The notes beneath the pieces were generated by a model that did no database searches, was not told the origin of the DNA, and worked only from the letters and a program-made list of their open reading frames with translations. DNA of 64,000 nt from Neoechinorhynchus agilis. Lineage: Eukaryota > Acanthocephala. Position numbers and translations under genes: made by a program. The stretch lies in assembly GCA_051530055.1 (NCBI GenBank), contig CM121341.1, positions 1,860,001-1,924,000 on the forward strand, in the 5' to 3' direction. This document shows positions 47,110-58,758 of this stretch, piece by piece (position 1 is the stretch's first letter; each line of letters opens with the position of its first letter).

Positions 47110-49135
47110 CTAAGTGAGACCAATCCATCTCCACACAAGACATTCCTCGCCGTCAATGATTTGGTACTCTTCCCGTATTCTAGATTCCGCACGACGTACA
47201 ATTTGCTCCGCCTTTTTCCATACCTTTTCCCGGTAGCTGTTGGTAGATATACTTTCCAGTCCGTAGGAACCACCTCGAACCACTGATTCGTAGACATGAT
47301 TGACGGACATGAACGGGTGTATGTTTGAATCGCTTCTTGAAGCAGTTCTTTGTTTGATCAGCAACCTATTGATTGCCTCGATCATGCCAAAAACATCGGC
47401 TTCAAATTGACGCCGGTAACGAAAAGTAAAGTATATGACAGAGAATCCGACAAGAAATACAATAACAACACCAATCCAGCAAAGCAATTGTACTCCGAGT
47501 TTTATAATCCTACCCTTTAGTTTGCAAAAGATTGATTGCGTAACGAGGTCCGTGCAGATATATTTGAAATCGCTAGCATTTCTACTTGAAGGAATCGTAT
47601 TTTTGGAAGCGTCCAGTAGAAATAGATGCCATCGAGGTGTTTCATGTATCGAATTGATGAGGAAGCGAAAATTTCCATCATCGAATTTAGAAAGCAATCG
47701 GTTTTTATGGAGAAAGCTTCTTAGTTCTTCACTTGTCATCAGCCTATGAGCGCTTTTGTACATCATAAAGTAGCTGTTTTGTTTAAATATCTCGCCGTAG
47801 AGCGTCTAAAAACCTTAAGAGCTATTTTAAAGATTTATATACCCTTTTTTTGTACAGAAGAGTGAAGAAGTCAACGGAATGCTCGCTTATTTGATCGTCG
47901 ATATGTGAGAGGAGGTACCGGGGAATGTGATTGGAATTATTATGGTTAGAAGTCTATATCAGCGGTAAATGATCTTTCTTCGATTAAAGACGTTCTGCGA
48001 ACCTCACCGTGGGTTCATCATCAGTTCTAAAATACAAGTGGATAAGTAATGATGAACCCACGGTGAGGTTCACCGAACGACTTTAATCGACGAAAGATCA
48101 TTTACCGCGGATGTAGACTTCTAACCATAATAATTCCAATTGCTTATTTGAGTTTTGTAGATGTAAAAGTGTGGAAATTCGAATAAAGGCATAATATGTG
48201 CCGGTAAATCGTATTTTTAGATCCATGTTTTTATATGGCCGAAAATTTGAACCGATTTATTAGTTCCGAAATATCGAATTCAATTAATAAATTAATTCAA
48301 AAGTGTTATTTAGGTATTTGGAAGATAAATAATTTTTGATAAATGATGAAATAGAACTGATGATGAACCCGACGATGTTCACAGAACGGTTTTAATGACT
48401 TTTAATCATATACCCCGGTATAGTACCTAACATTTCGACATTATAAACTACTTCAATTTTTTGGCCATATAAAAAACATTGTAAGAAGCTGATGAGCATT
48501 TAGATCTCTCTGAAAGTTCATCTTACTTCATTTTCGTTACAAAAGACCATGGATGAACAGAAGCAACTTTGTTTACTCTCCTCTGTTATTTGTCCACATT
48601 TCATGCGTCCCGTTCTTGAACTCAGTTCATCAAACAACACATTTAACAGTTTTCCCATATTAAGTTTAGATGGCATATCTGTATTGGAGTTATAAGTTGA
48701 ATTAATCCGGATGTGGATTAGAATCAAAACAAATGCAATCATAATTCCCACGTAGAACGGAGTTCCGAATAATTTAGAGTACCATCTAGCGTCAATATCC
48801 GATATTAGCTTGTTAATATACGACGGGACCGAAGCACGTTTCTTTGCTCGAAGTGATGATCCTGAGACCGAACGATGAACCATTATATCATTTTCAAGAC
48901 TTTCATCTTCGTTTTGATTATCATTTTGACTGAATGTTTTCGTGATTGAACATTTTGGTGTGGAAGCCATTACTTTTTTAGATGAAAAGGCATAAGGAGA
49001 CAGCAAATCTTTTCGAGCGCTTCGTAGAATTTCGTCGATTTCACCTTTATATCGCTGAATACGCAACTCCGCTTCGCGACGAGCGGTCGTAGCATCATCC
49101 CTCATAATAAGAACAGTAACTCTTAGCCGCTTAGA
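47110..49135 (-). CDS. LEM2/MAN1-type inner nuclear membrane protein
   Basis: Encodes the two-helix inner nuclear membrane part of LEM2/MAN1. Exon a is 48527-49135 (acceptor TTTACAG, donor GTAAGA). It holds the N-terminal helix and Ser-rich nucleoplasmic region, a membrane helix (FYVGIMIAFVLILIHIRI) and the start of the lumenal domain with Cys residues. Exon b (about 47110-47790) holds the rest of the lumenal domain, helix 2 (QLLCWIGVVIVFLVGFSVIY) and the C-terminal MSC winged-helix domain: HPFMSVNHVYESV, KVWKKAEQIVRRAESRIREE, GEECLVWRWIG, stop. The last motif is diagnostic. A ~740-nt gap between exons holds a foldback element. Exon a ends in phase 0 but exon b reads in phase 2, so a small exon is probably missed. 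I do not see the LEM domain; it may lie in an upstream exon or be lost. Confidence 0.8.
47931..48142. repeat. Foldback element, family 1, inside the LEM2-like gene
   Basis: The arms (~47931-48019 and ~48046-48142) are near-perfect reverse complements. The outer ends are TTGGAATTATTATGGTTAGA and TCTAACCATAATAATTCCAA. Internal ATTAAAGACG, CCTCACCGTGGGTTCATCAT and their complements link it to 7593-7781. It lies in the intron region between exons a and b of the LEM2/MAN1-like gene. Confidence 0.88.
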
Positions 49136-49479
49136 CTGTAAATTAGTTCAATCTACATAACGAGATATATTATTAGAACCTAATGTTGAAAGAATAAATA
49201 GTTCGTTATAACAATCTAACCTATACAACGACGAAAAAAGTCTTTTAAGACTTGTTAGACCAATGAAATACCTTTTATTCTAGTTTTCCTGACATACTTT
49301 TTAATCTTCCCATCGCCACCATTTAGAAAAATAGTCGTCTAATTTTCCCAATGAAAATCGGCACCAATCAAGAACATCGACCGCATAAAAGTTCATTTTA
49401 AAGGTAAAATTGCTATTTAGCCTATGGAATGAAACCAAAAGGTCGAGGATTAATCCTCAGAAGAGGCTCATGCATTAAA

Positions 49480-51802
49480 GTAAAAAATTTGGTAGCTTTG
49501 CCACCACCCTGGGATTTAAATTCATTAATTTATTTCCCCGGTATTTCACCTATCGGCAAATAATTCCGATATTTCCCCAAGGTTTGCCATTGCTTTAAAG
49601 TTTTAAGGACAAACCTTTTATTTGCATTCACTAATTTATTTCCGATATTTCGAGAAATAATTTCGATATTTCCCCAAGGTTTGTCGTTGCTTTAAAGTTT
49701 TAAGGACAAACCTTTTATTTACATTCACTAATTTATTTCCGATATTTCGAGAAATAATTTCGATATTTCCCCAAGGTTTGGCATTGCTTTAAAGTCTTAA
49801 GGACAAATCTTTTAATTACATTCACTAATTTATTTCCGATATTTCGTCAAATAATTCCGATATTTCCCCAAGGTTTGTCATTGCTTTAAAGTTTTAAGAA
49901 CAAACCTTTTATTTGCATCCACTAATTTATTTCCGATATTTCGAGAAATAATTTCGATATTTCCCCAAGGTTTGACATTGCTTTAAAGTTTTAAGGACAA
50001 ATCTTTTAATTACATTCACTAATTTATTTCCGATATTTCGTCAAATAATTTCGATATTTCCCCAAGGTTTGTCGTTGCTTTAAAGTTTTAAGGACAAATC
50101 TTTTAATTACATTCACTAATTTATTTCCGATATTTCGTCAAATAATTTCGATATTTCCCCAAGGTTTGTCATTGCTTTAAAGTTTTAAGGACAAATCTTT
50201 TAATTACATTCACTAATTTATTTCCGATATTTCGAGAAATAATTTCGATATTTCCCCAAGGTTTGTCATTGCTTTAAAGTTTTAAGGACAAATCTTTTAA
50301 TTACATTCACTAATTTATTTCCGATATTTCGAGAAATAATTGATATTTCGTTTGTCATTGCTTTAAAGTTTTAAGGACAAATCTTTTAATTACATTCACT
50401 AATTTATTTCCGATATTTCGAGAAATAATTTCGATATTTCCCCAAGGTTTGTCATTGCTTTAAAGTTTTAAGGACAAATCTTTTAATTACATTCACTAAT
50501 TTATTTCCGATATTTCGTCAAATAATTTCGATATTTCCCCAAGGTTTGTCATTGTTTTAAAGTTTTAAGGACAAATCTTTTAATTACATTCACTAATTTA
50601 TTTCCGATATTTCGTCAAATAATTTCGATATTTCCCCAAGGTTTGTCATTGCTTTAAAGTTTTAAGGACAAATCTTTTAATTACATTCACTAATTTATTT
50701 CCGATATTTCGAGAAATAATTTCGATATTTCCCCAAGGTTTGACATTGCTTTAAAGTTTTAAGGACAAATCTTTTAATTACATTCACTAATTTATTTCCG
50801 ATATTTCGAAAAATTCGATATTTCCCCAGGTTTGTCATTGCTTTAAAGTTTTAAGGACAAATCTTTAATACATTCACTAATTTATTTCCGATATTTCGAG
50901 AAATAATTTCGATATTTCCCCAAGGTTTGTCATTGCTTTAAAGTTTTAAGGACAAATCTTTTAATTACATTCACTAATTTATTTCCGATATTTCGAGAAA
51001 TAATTTCGATATTTCCCCAAGGTTTGTCATTGCTTTAAAGTTTTAAGGACAAATCTTTTAATTACATTCACTAATTTATTTCCGATATTTCGAGAAATAA
51101 TTTCGATATTTCCCCAAGGTTTGTCATTGCTTTAAAGTTTTAAGGACAAATCTTTTATTTGCATTCACTAATTTATTTCCGATATTTCGTCAAATAATTT
51201 CGATATTTCCCCAAGGTTTGTCGTTGCTTTAAAGTTTTAAGGACAAATCTTTTATTTACATTCACTAATTTATTTCCGATATTTCGAGAAATAATTTCGA
51301 TATTTCCCCAAGGTTTGTCGTTGCTTTAAAGTTTTAAGGACAAATTTGTTCCAGGTTTGTCTTGTTTAAAGTTTTAGGACAAATCTTTTATTCATTCACT
51401 AATTTATTTCCGATATTTCGTAAATAATTCGATATTTCCCGGTTTGTCTTGCTTTAAAGTTTTAAGGACAAATCTTTTAATTACATTCACTAATTTATTT
51501 CCGATATTTCGAGAAATAATTTCGATATTTCCCCAAGGTTTGCTTGCTTTAAAGTTTTAAGGACAAACTTTTAATTAATTCACTAATTTATTTCCGATAT
51601 TTCGAGAAATAATTTCGATATTTCCCCAAGGTTTGTCGTTGCTTTAAAGTTTTAAGGACAAATCTTTTAATTACATTCACTAATTTATTTCCGATATTTC
51701 GTCAAATAATTTCGATATTTCCCCAAGGTTTGACATTGCTTTTAAATCATTTTGGCAATGACAAACCTTTTTGAAAATATCTAAATCCGGGGTGGCAAAA
51801 GA
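49480..51802. repeat. 97-bp satellite (~23 copies) within terminal inverted repeats
   Basis: The phrase TTGCTTTAAAGTTTTAAGGA recurs every 97 bp, with TTTATTTCCGATATTTCG and CGATATTTCCCCAAGGTTTG. Units vary mainly in GAGAAATAAT versus GTCAAATAAT; some near 50340 and 51340-51450 have lost segments. The flanks are inverted: GTAGCTTTGCCACCACCCTG then GGATTTAAATTC on the left (~49490-49525), and ATATCTAAATCCGGGGTGGC then AAAAG on the right (~51778-51800). No coding potential. Confidence 0.93.
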
Positions 51803-52512
51803 AAGTAAAAAATGTTTTAAAGGTCTCCATGATTATGTCAGTCGTTTGCACGCACAAAAAACCGGAAAAGGAGCATCCCGAAAGTCTCCAATTAAAAAAA
51901 CCGCCCATGTACATTACCACAAAATGTGACTGATCGATAGGCTCGATTGAAACGTGTAAATTCTCGATTTAATGTTCAAAATTTCTACGTCATAAACACC
52001 ACCCGGTACGTATCATCGAACAACTTTGGTAAATTCTCCGCTCAAAAACGCAAAATTGAGGAATATGAGAGTTACCCAAACCGAAAAAAACGTATGAAAC
52101 GACCGCAATTAATTTTATAGCGCGTGATTAAATGAAAGTGCACGGATCGCCATTAAGTTACTGCAAAACACGGAAGAATCTTAAAATGAGAACCATTGAC
52201 GTCGTGATTTTTCAGCGCGAGTAAAATGAGTGAAATTTGTAGACGAAATGAATTTATAAAAGTGTAACGATGACTTAAGCATTTTGTGTTCTTACTTTTC
52301 TACAAAGCGCATAAAATAATTTTACGTAATTCCACCTGATTTTCTAAGAAAATCTTTATTTCCGATGCTGATGAATTAAAGCCAAAATGAAAAAAAAGCA
52401 ACCGCCGATTCTTGCCTAATACGGCGGAGGAAATCTTCAACCCTAATGGAAACACGAACAGAAGCATTGTTAAAACAAAAACCGTTCTTGGCGTTAGGAT
52501 TCCATTTAGTGT
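51803..52512. other. Intergenic, nothing recognised
   Basis: AT-rich spacer between the satellite and the small ORF on the minus strand; no feature supported. Confidence 0.5.
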
Positions 52513-52970
52513 TCAATGGTTGCTTAACCGGCGAAGGTCAACTCCGAGAATCTTCTGATCGCATATCGAACAGTCCAGAGTGGGTTTTTGGCTAAGACCG
52601 CTGACTAATTTGGTCATTTCTTCGATGTAATCGCAGGTATCCTTGTAAATTAGACGAATTACATGTTTTCGTAGATATTCCATGATAATCTCTTTCTCTT
52701 CTCGCATCTCGATTCTATCCCTCATTCGCAAATAATCACAAAAAAGGTTCGTAATATTCTGCATTTTAGCTAACTGTTCCGTTATGATCAAAATGATCGA
52801 TCGTTCAAACTCGCGTATTGTACGGATTATATCATTTTTTATATCCTCATTCCGTCCTAATCTAGAGATTACCTCGTGCATTTGAAAACAACGTTGAAAA
52901 ACTAGCGTCCACAATCTGGTCAAATCCTTCGAGAGTTGGATTCTTCCAGATTTTAATATGACGAAACTTT
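52513..52970 (-). CDS. Hypothetical helical protein with C-terminal CxxC
   Basis: A minus-strand frame of about 150 codons ending RRLSNH-stop. It is open upstream to ~52965 where an acceptor-like TTAAAG occurs. It has no ATG until an internal one (52878), so an upstream exon is likely. The body is amphipathic helix (IREFERSIILIITEQLAKMQ, RIEMREEKEIIMEYLRKHVI). The end carries LDCSICDQKILGVDL, a CxxC that resembles half of a zinc site. I do not recognise the family. Confidence 0.45.
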
Positions 52971-53389
52971 AAGCATCTCGATCAATATTCTATTTAAAAT
53001 CTAGATTCTTGTTTGTTCAAGTCTCGTTGGTAACGGAGCCATTTTATGCGATCGCGGAAATGCCAATGGCGCAACAGTGGAAACAAAATTCTTTTTTAAA
53101 AAGGTTGAATGATGTAATATTTTCTCACTTTTGTCTACTCTGAAGCATTTGAAATCCTTTTTAAAGCGATTCCACTCATAGAGGGTTCCGAAATGATAAT
53201 GCGCTTATTTCAAGGTCTAAACGGATATCAAAACCTGTAATATTCATTAAGAAATGTATTTGAAGTGTCATGGTAATGTTTACGCATGGGTTTTCAATTC
53301 ACAAGACAGTGATTATTTTCCTGCAGACAAATTCGTTTCAGCTGGTAGTTTGAAAATGCGTCTAGAGAATCCTTTACTTAAGTGTTAGA

Positions 53390-54850
53390 CCATCCCTTAC
53401 TCGACTTTGTCCTTCAGGTATTTTATTTATTTGATCACACGCGCATACTGTTAGTTTATGAGTTGTTTTCTTCATATTGAGTTGATTGGTCTTGCGACAT
53501 CTTCTTTTTGGCCTCTCGACTACATTCCTTTTGGGAGCCTTTCGGCTGACTTGCACACATCGTAGGCGCTTAGCCGTACTCGAAGGAACAGGGCCAACCC
53601 CCTTTGGGGCCTATGGGCGATCTCAAACCTGACTCCCACCCCTTCCAGCAGCCTCGCACAACCGTGGAACCCAGCGACCGGTGGCGTTGAACCATCGACA
53701 TATCGAGCGCATTATGAACGCGCACACGGCCACTGGACCCTCTGGGTACGCAGCTGTGAACATGATTGTTGGCGTTTTTCCAAACTCTAACAAAAACGAA
53801 AACGAACACAAATCACACACACCCACAATCACATGCACACAATCATGCATGCGCGCGAACCCATCACGGACATGCATTATCGAACGTACCACAGAGGCCC
53901 AACCAGATACCTCCCGAGGAAGCGGGACTCGACGTAACACCGTCGAAGGGAGAAAACTCACTCACGAGTGAAGATTGGACATTACGGAAAAAGGAGCGGA
54001 GGTGTAGGATGATGAAAGGAATTGGGATTGCGAGTGTTTTGCTCATGTGAAAAGGGGAATAAAGCGTAGTAAAAATTGTGGTCGTAGGGCTGAGAGGCGT
54101 TTTGATTATTTTATGAAAGAGGGGGAAAATCAACTGTGCAAATTTTAGATGCTCTTTTACGAAACGTTTCAAGGCGACGGATTTTTGAATGAGAGAAGTT
54201 GTAAAAGACGGGATTCCGTAAGTAAGGGAGGAGGGTGAGGCGTTTGATGAGATAAATTTTAAAGGCGTTGAGTTTGAGGGAGATAATGATGTGCGAGTTT
54301 CATTTCAAGTTTGATTGAAATTGGAGACCGAGAATTCTTAGGGAGGTTACTTGTAGGATGTCATTTGGAAGATCGGGGTAGGATACGGGATTGCGTGAAC
54401 GAAGTATTTAGAGAAAATCAAGCAAAGTTTGTGATTGGTACAGAAATCTTTGATGTGTATCATTTCGTTAGATGTTATGGGGAGGAAGAGGTGGTGCGGT
54501 GATTGAGTGATGAAGGTGAGATTATCGGCATATGAGAAAAGTTTAGAGTGAAACGAGCGAGGTTTGAGGTCGTTTAAGAAAATATTAAAAAAAAGTGGTG
54601 ACAGAACAGCACCTTGAAGTACGCCTTTGGTGAGGGATATTCTGATCGAGGACGTAGATCGACAGTGAATGTATTATTGGCGATTGTGAAGATAAGAGGC
54701 CAGCCAGTGGATCTACCATGAGTTTAGATCGCAATCGGAAAAGGCCTGGAGGAATAGTGAGTGGTCTACGGAGTGAATGTTTTTGATAATTTCTTGGTCC
54801 AAACGAACCGTTAAGGCACCGTCCTAAGTTTTGAAAAGTAACCATTAAGA
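53390..54850 (-). mobile_element. Jockey/CR1-like non-LTR retrotransposon fragment
   Basis: On the minus strand the RT core reads ISLTKGVLQGAVLSPLFFNI then FLNDLKPRSFHSKLFSYADN. This gives the GVxQGxVLSPLLFNIFLNDL motif and the YADD box, here YADN. Downstream are LRILGLQFQSNLK and RNPVFYNFSHSKIRRLETF, the usual post-RT region. The frame has stops, so the copy is dead. The 53.6-53.95 kb part is clearly more GC-rich than the surroundings and may be its 3' part or a separate insertion. Confidence 0.75.
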
Positions 54851-54913
54851 CTTAAATCTGGTCGACTATACCTTCTTCTGCTATAAAAGTTTCTCTCGAT
54901 TATCACTTTATTG

Positions 54914-55655
54914 CTAATCTAGAAAATTAATTTGTTCTTCATCCTCGTTCTTATCAATCAACAGCTTTACCAGCTCGTCTATCTCAATGGCACCACTTGC
55001 GTTGATATCAGCGACCACAATCATTTCTTTAGTCTCTTTTTCACTAAGATCTCCATCAAATTCTCGAATAAGCTTACCCAGTTCATGACATGTAATTGTG
55101 CCATTATTGTCTTTGTCGAAGACATTGAACGTTTCTCTGATTTCCCGTTTTAGGTCTTCAATCGATACTTCGTCGCACATTAGACGTTGGAATTCCTGGA
55201 GACAAATTTGACCATTTGCGTCTTCATCGACAAGGTTAACTAAATCAATAGCTTCATCTTTGCTCATTTTTAATCCCAATCTTTCTGCGACGCTTCTTAG
55301 ATTTTCTGCTGTTATAAGCTCATTGTCCTTTCCACTTATTATTCTGAACGCAGTTGATATCAGAGATTTATAAAAATCGAATTGGAAAAGCAGCCCCGTC
55401 GAATTCGCTTTTATGACAATCTTGAGATCTTTTATTCGAAGCCTCATTCTCTTCAATTTTATCCTCAATTTGAAACATTTTCATCAATGTTTCAATGTCC
55501 TTTTCGTTAACATCAGTATTTTGTACTTTTTTCTCTTTCTCGTCCCGATTAAACACTAAAGTTTGGCTTTTAGAACATTTTGTTTTACCTAATCTGGTGG
55601 ATAAGACACTGAGATCATTCGTCTCAAAGATCGCCGAATTAGAAAATGCGGGCAT
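54914..55655 (-). CDS. EF-hand calcium-binding protein (calmodulin/centrin superfamily)
   Basis: The main frame (54914-55468) carries four EF-hand units. EF1 (around GKDNELITAENL) is degenerate. EF2 DEDANGQICLQE, EF3 DKDNNGTITCHE and EF4 DINASGAIEIDE have the 1-3-5-12 ligands of working loops, at residues 81-92, 118-129 and 154-165 of that frame. A second frame with a true ATG at 55655 (MPAFSNSAIFET...) runs to 55368 and probably supplies the N-terminus, joined by splicing somewhere in 55368-55470; I could not place the junction. The spacing resembles calmodulin/centrin. The long charged N-terminal extension is more like centrin, but the partner and role are unknown. Confidence 0.85.
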
Positions 55656-56155
55656 AAGTAATAAATTGTGAAAGTTTAGTAGTTTCTTATGGACCCCTAA
55701 ACATAAGTAGTGAATGTTGGGACGATTGCATATATTGGAGGGAAATACCTAAGTGTGGAAGACGTAAACACGACACTATAAGCGAGTTCAAAGGGCAAAA
55801 GAACGAGGAACTTGTTTGAAAAAGACGAGGTCGCTACACAAAAATCTTTTGTGCTTTGATTTTCATGAAGTACAGTTGAAAATGAAGCTTAACAAAATTG
55901 AAATTTGGGAATTTTATAATGATCATATGTTAAATTTAACTTACTTTGCTATTACTTTTACTTATATTTTTTATTGAGCATTGTCGTCCTCATACTAACA
56001 TTGCTGTCATAGATACCGATTCTAAAAGTTAGGACAATGAGATTTTTCATCAGCTAACGGATGAAAAAAAACTGATATATTTTATTTCAATCAATCTTCA
56101 TCTCTCGACAATTAACACACTCACCACCTCCCGCCGAATTCCAGCTTTTGTCCTT
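55656..56155. other. Intergenic, nothing recognised
   Basis: AT-rich, upstream of the EF-hand gene; presumably its promoter. No element recognised. Confidence 0.5.
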
Positions 56156-56159
56156 CCTC

Positions 56160-56285
56160 GATCGTCGCCATCACGCTGGCAGCATTGCCCCGTTGTACTG
56201 CTAGCGAGATATTTTGTCGAAGGAATACGCCTGCTCTTGAGTCTCCGGTTGCCTCTCTCAATTTCTTCGAGAGATGTCACTTAGG
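56160..56285 (-). mobile_element. LINE 3'-end fragment
   Basis: The plus strand reads GCAGCATTGCCCCGTTGTAC then GCGAGATATTTTGTCGAAGG, nearly the same as 19105-19150. On the minus strand it encodes the C-terminal LINE text with the QRGNAA-type signature. Confidence 0.7.
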
Positions 56286-56705
56286 AACGGATTCTTAGTG
56301 ATCTTCAATATAAAACTAAGTGCATTAATTTTTCATGGACTACTATTCAAGCTTTGGTTCACCTAACAAAGAAAGATTTACAAAACTCAGAAACTTTTAA
56401 CAGCTTGTTAGACTCACGTATAATCTTTCTCAATTCAATGTCGAAAAACGATTCAAACACGAAATATAAAATTAAAGCAGGAGAACAAATAAAGAGGGCG
56501 CTAACAACTAATGCTTGTGATCCAAACACAATAAGAGCACAGTTTTAAAGATTTTGTCGCTCGAACATTATCGTGCATGGGTCGATCTAACATACTGATA
56601 CAATGCTCAATTACTTTAGGTATTGGGCACAGTAACCACTATTTTACTTTACTTTTTTCATAGTTGTAAAAGGACAATAAATTGAAAGTATTCAATAATT
56701 GGTCC

Positions 56706-57025
56706 TTGTACATATTCCGTAATTGCGTCGGGGTGGTCAAGTGGATTAAAACTCCTGATTCCGATTAGGTGCCAACTGGTTCGAATCCACGATCACCGAT
56801 GACGCACAACCAAAAGGGACGAAATACTGCTGAAAAGAGGAAACTCACTGATGAGTCCCGTCTCCCGGAGGTATCGGAGGATCCGGCGCGATGATTAAGT
56901 GACTTAATGCGCTTCCCTGACTCAGATCGGTGGGCTGTGGGCTCAAGGAAAAATTATGAGCCGTGAAAACGATCACAATTAAACACAGAATAAAAGCTAC
57001 CGGCCAGCCAGACTTCAAAAATTCA
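56706..57025 (+). mobile_element. tRNA-derived SINE, fullest copy
   Basis: A-box-like TGGTCAAGTGGATTAAA (~56734) and B-box GGTTCGAATCC (56778-56788) in a tRNA-like head with a CCTGA/TTAGG stem. The body has AAGGGACGAAATACTGCTG, ACTCACTGATGAGTCCCGTC and GGAGGATCCGGCGCG. The tail is GATCGGTGGGCTGTGG ... AGCTACCGGCCAGCC. It shares its order with 45091-45425. GGGAC and GTCCC flanking GAAA and CTGATGA could pair. Confidence 0.82.
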
Positions 57026-57129
57026 AGATATGTTTGATAAGACCACGAAGACGATTGAACGTGTTACTAAGGACACTTCTATCGAAACACGGACCCTATG
57101 AAACGAACAGGAGATAGTGCGGTTGTACT

Positions 57130-58292
57130 AAAATGCGCATCCCCAGCCTTGTTCTCAGCTCCAGCAACTCAATATCGGGGAATTTCACATCCAACATTAA
57201 AAATTGGCTAGTGGAGTTCGACGCGAATTTAAAGAGAATGACCGAATCCTCAGCGACTCCCGAAAATTCGTCTAGCAAAAGCCGTAAACAAGGCACAGTT
57301 CGGCGAAGCTCGCAGACGGGGATATTCGCGGCGCGGTTCGGCTTCTAGCCTCAACTTAAGATTTTGCGCCAAATAATGGCACAACTTTTGAGGCTCTATT
57401 AAAGTTGCATCCGTCATCGGAGTCGAACTCCACCATTTTACACCAACTGCTCAGGCTTTCCGAACATGTGTCCTCCTTCGCCAATGGCTCAGGACACGAG
57501 CCGGGTGGCTTGCGTCCACAGCACCTCAAAGACATGATGTCTTTTTCTACGGGTGCTTCGGGAATAGCCCTGGGAACTGCTTTGCTTAAAATAGTTGATA
57601 TTTTCATCGAGGGCTCCAATTTCAATTTGGCTACACATCTTTTCTTCGGCGCCTCTTTGTGTGCTTTGTCCAATAAAGATGGTGGGATTCGTCCCATCGC
57701 CATTGGCTGCACTTTGCGTAGGTTAGCCGCGAAAGTTTTATGTAGGAGAATCTCCGATAAAACGGGAGAATTTTTAAGACCCTGTCAGTTAGGTTGCTGC
57801 ACTCCTTGTGGAGTTGAAGCGGTCGTGCATGCTCTGCGAAAATTTATCCCCCAAAGAACAAAGCCAACAGCAATTCTGAAAATACATTTTAAAAATGCTT
57901 TCAATACGTTAAAAAGGGAAATAATGTTAAAAGCGATTGAGGACGTCGTCTCAGAGGCTTACCCCTATGCAACGTGTGTGGACACGTTGGCAAACTCCAA
58001 CATCAGCCACTCGAAAAAAGATCCAGGAGGAGCGGCGACGGCTGCAGAGGATCGGAAATGCTCAAAATACAGGAAGCTAACAAGAAATTACCATTTTGTT
58101 CCCCTCGGTGTGAAAATGCATTGGGCCTTGGGAGGGTCAGCACTAGCCCTCGTGAAGGACTTGGAGAAACGAAACAACGCGGCGACTGGAGAGCCAAGAT
58201 CGACTTCGTTCTTGGCGCAAAAAATAAGCATTGCGGTGCAGCGGTTCAATGCGGCCAGCATTTTGGCCAGCGCCGATGAATGGGAGCGTTGA
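57130..58292 (+). mobile_element. LINE with reverse transcriptase, internally deleted
   Basis: 57405-58292 is one open frame. The RT N-terminal part is SGHEPGGLRPQHLKDM, KDGGIRPIAIGCTLRRLAAK and CQLGCCTPCGVEAVVHALRK, then ILKIHFKNAFNTLKREIML, where the FKNAFN corresponds to the first catalytic Asp region (usually DFKNAFN; here HFKNAFN). Directly after SEAYPY the frame jumps to the protein's C-terminus (ATCVDTLANSNISHS, EDRKCSKYRKLTRNYHFVPL, FLAQKISIAVQRFNAASIL). The middle, including YLDD, is missing. The first catalytic Asp is His here, so the copy is inactive. 57133-57350 may be its 5' coding part. The family is a non-LTR RT; the clade is not certain. Confidence 0.82.
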
Positions 58293-58758
58293 TCATTTGA
58301 ATTGGAAGTATAAAAGTTCATGAGCCACTTGTTAAATTTGATCTTAAAAAATTTAAACAAAAAAGTATAGGAAGCGAAAAAAACTGAAGAGGTAAGCAAA
58401 AAGCTTATGAAATATTTTAAATAAATGATCAATACCAAAAAAAATGATAATATCGTAAAATCAGTTTTGGCAATTTATAAACGACTTCGACCGGTCTATT
58501 CGTCTGCAGAGGCATGTGAGTAATTTGCTCGATTTAAAAAAATTGTAGGTTAAAAACCATTTTTAAATAAAAAATAATTATTTTCTTAGTTTAGCACTGT
58601 CTTGACTTAATGAAATGGCCATTTATAATCCTAAGGAAAAATATTTAACGGGTTTTCAATAGTTTAATTTTGTATTTTAAATCCATAAATCGATTAAATT
58701 AGATAAAGTGATAAGTATACAACTTCACGCCACTTATACTTCATATTTTATTCCAATT
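58293..58758. other. Intergenic, nothing recognised
   Basis: Very AT-rich spacer between the LINE and the membrane protein gene. Confidence 0.5.

Noticed and set aside
49480-51802. CRISPR-like array
   Set aside because: The 97-bp units abut one another without spacers.
56734-56795. Possible tRNA gene
   Set aside because: Same reason; the acceptor stem is also poor.
57405-58292. Host gene of 295 residues
   Set aside because: The text is LINE reverse transcriptase fused to the LINE C-terminus.
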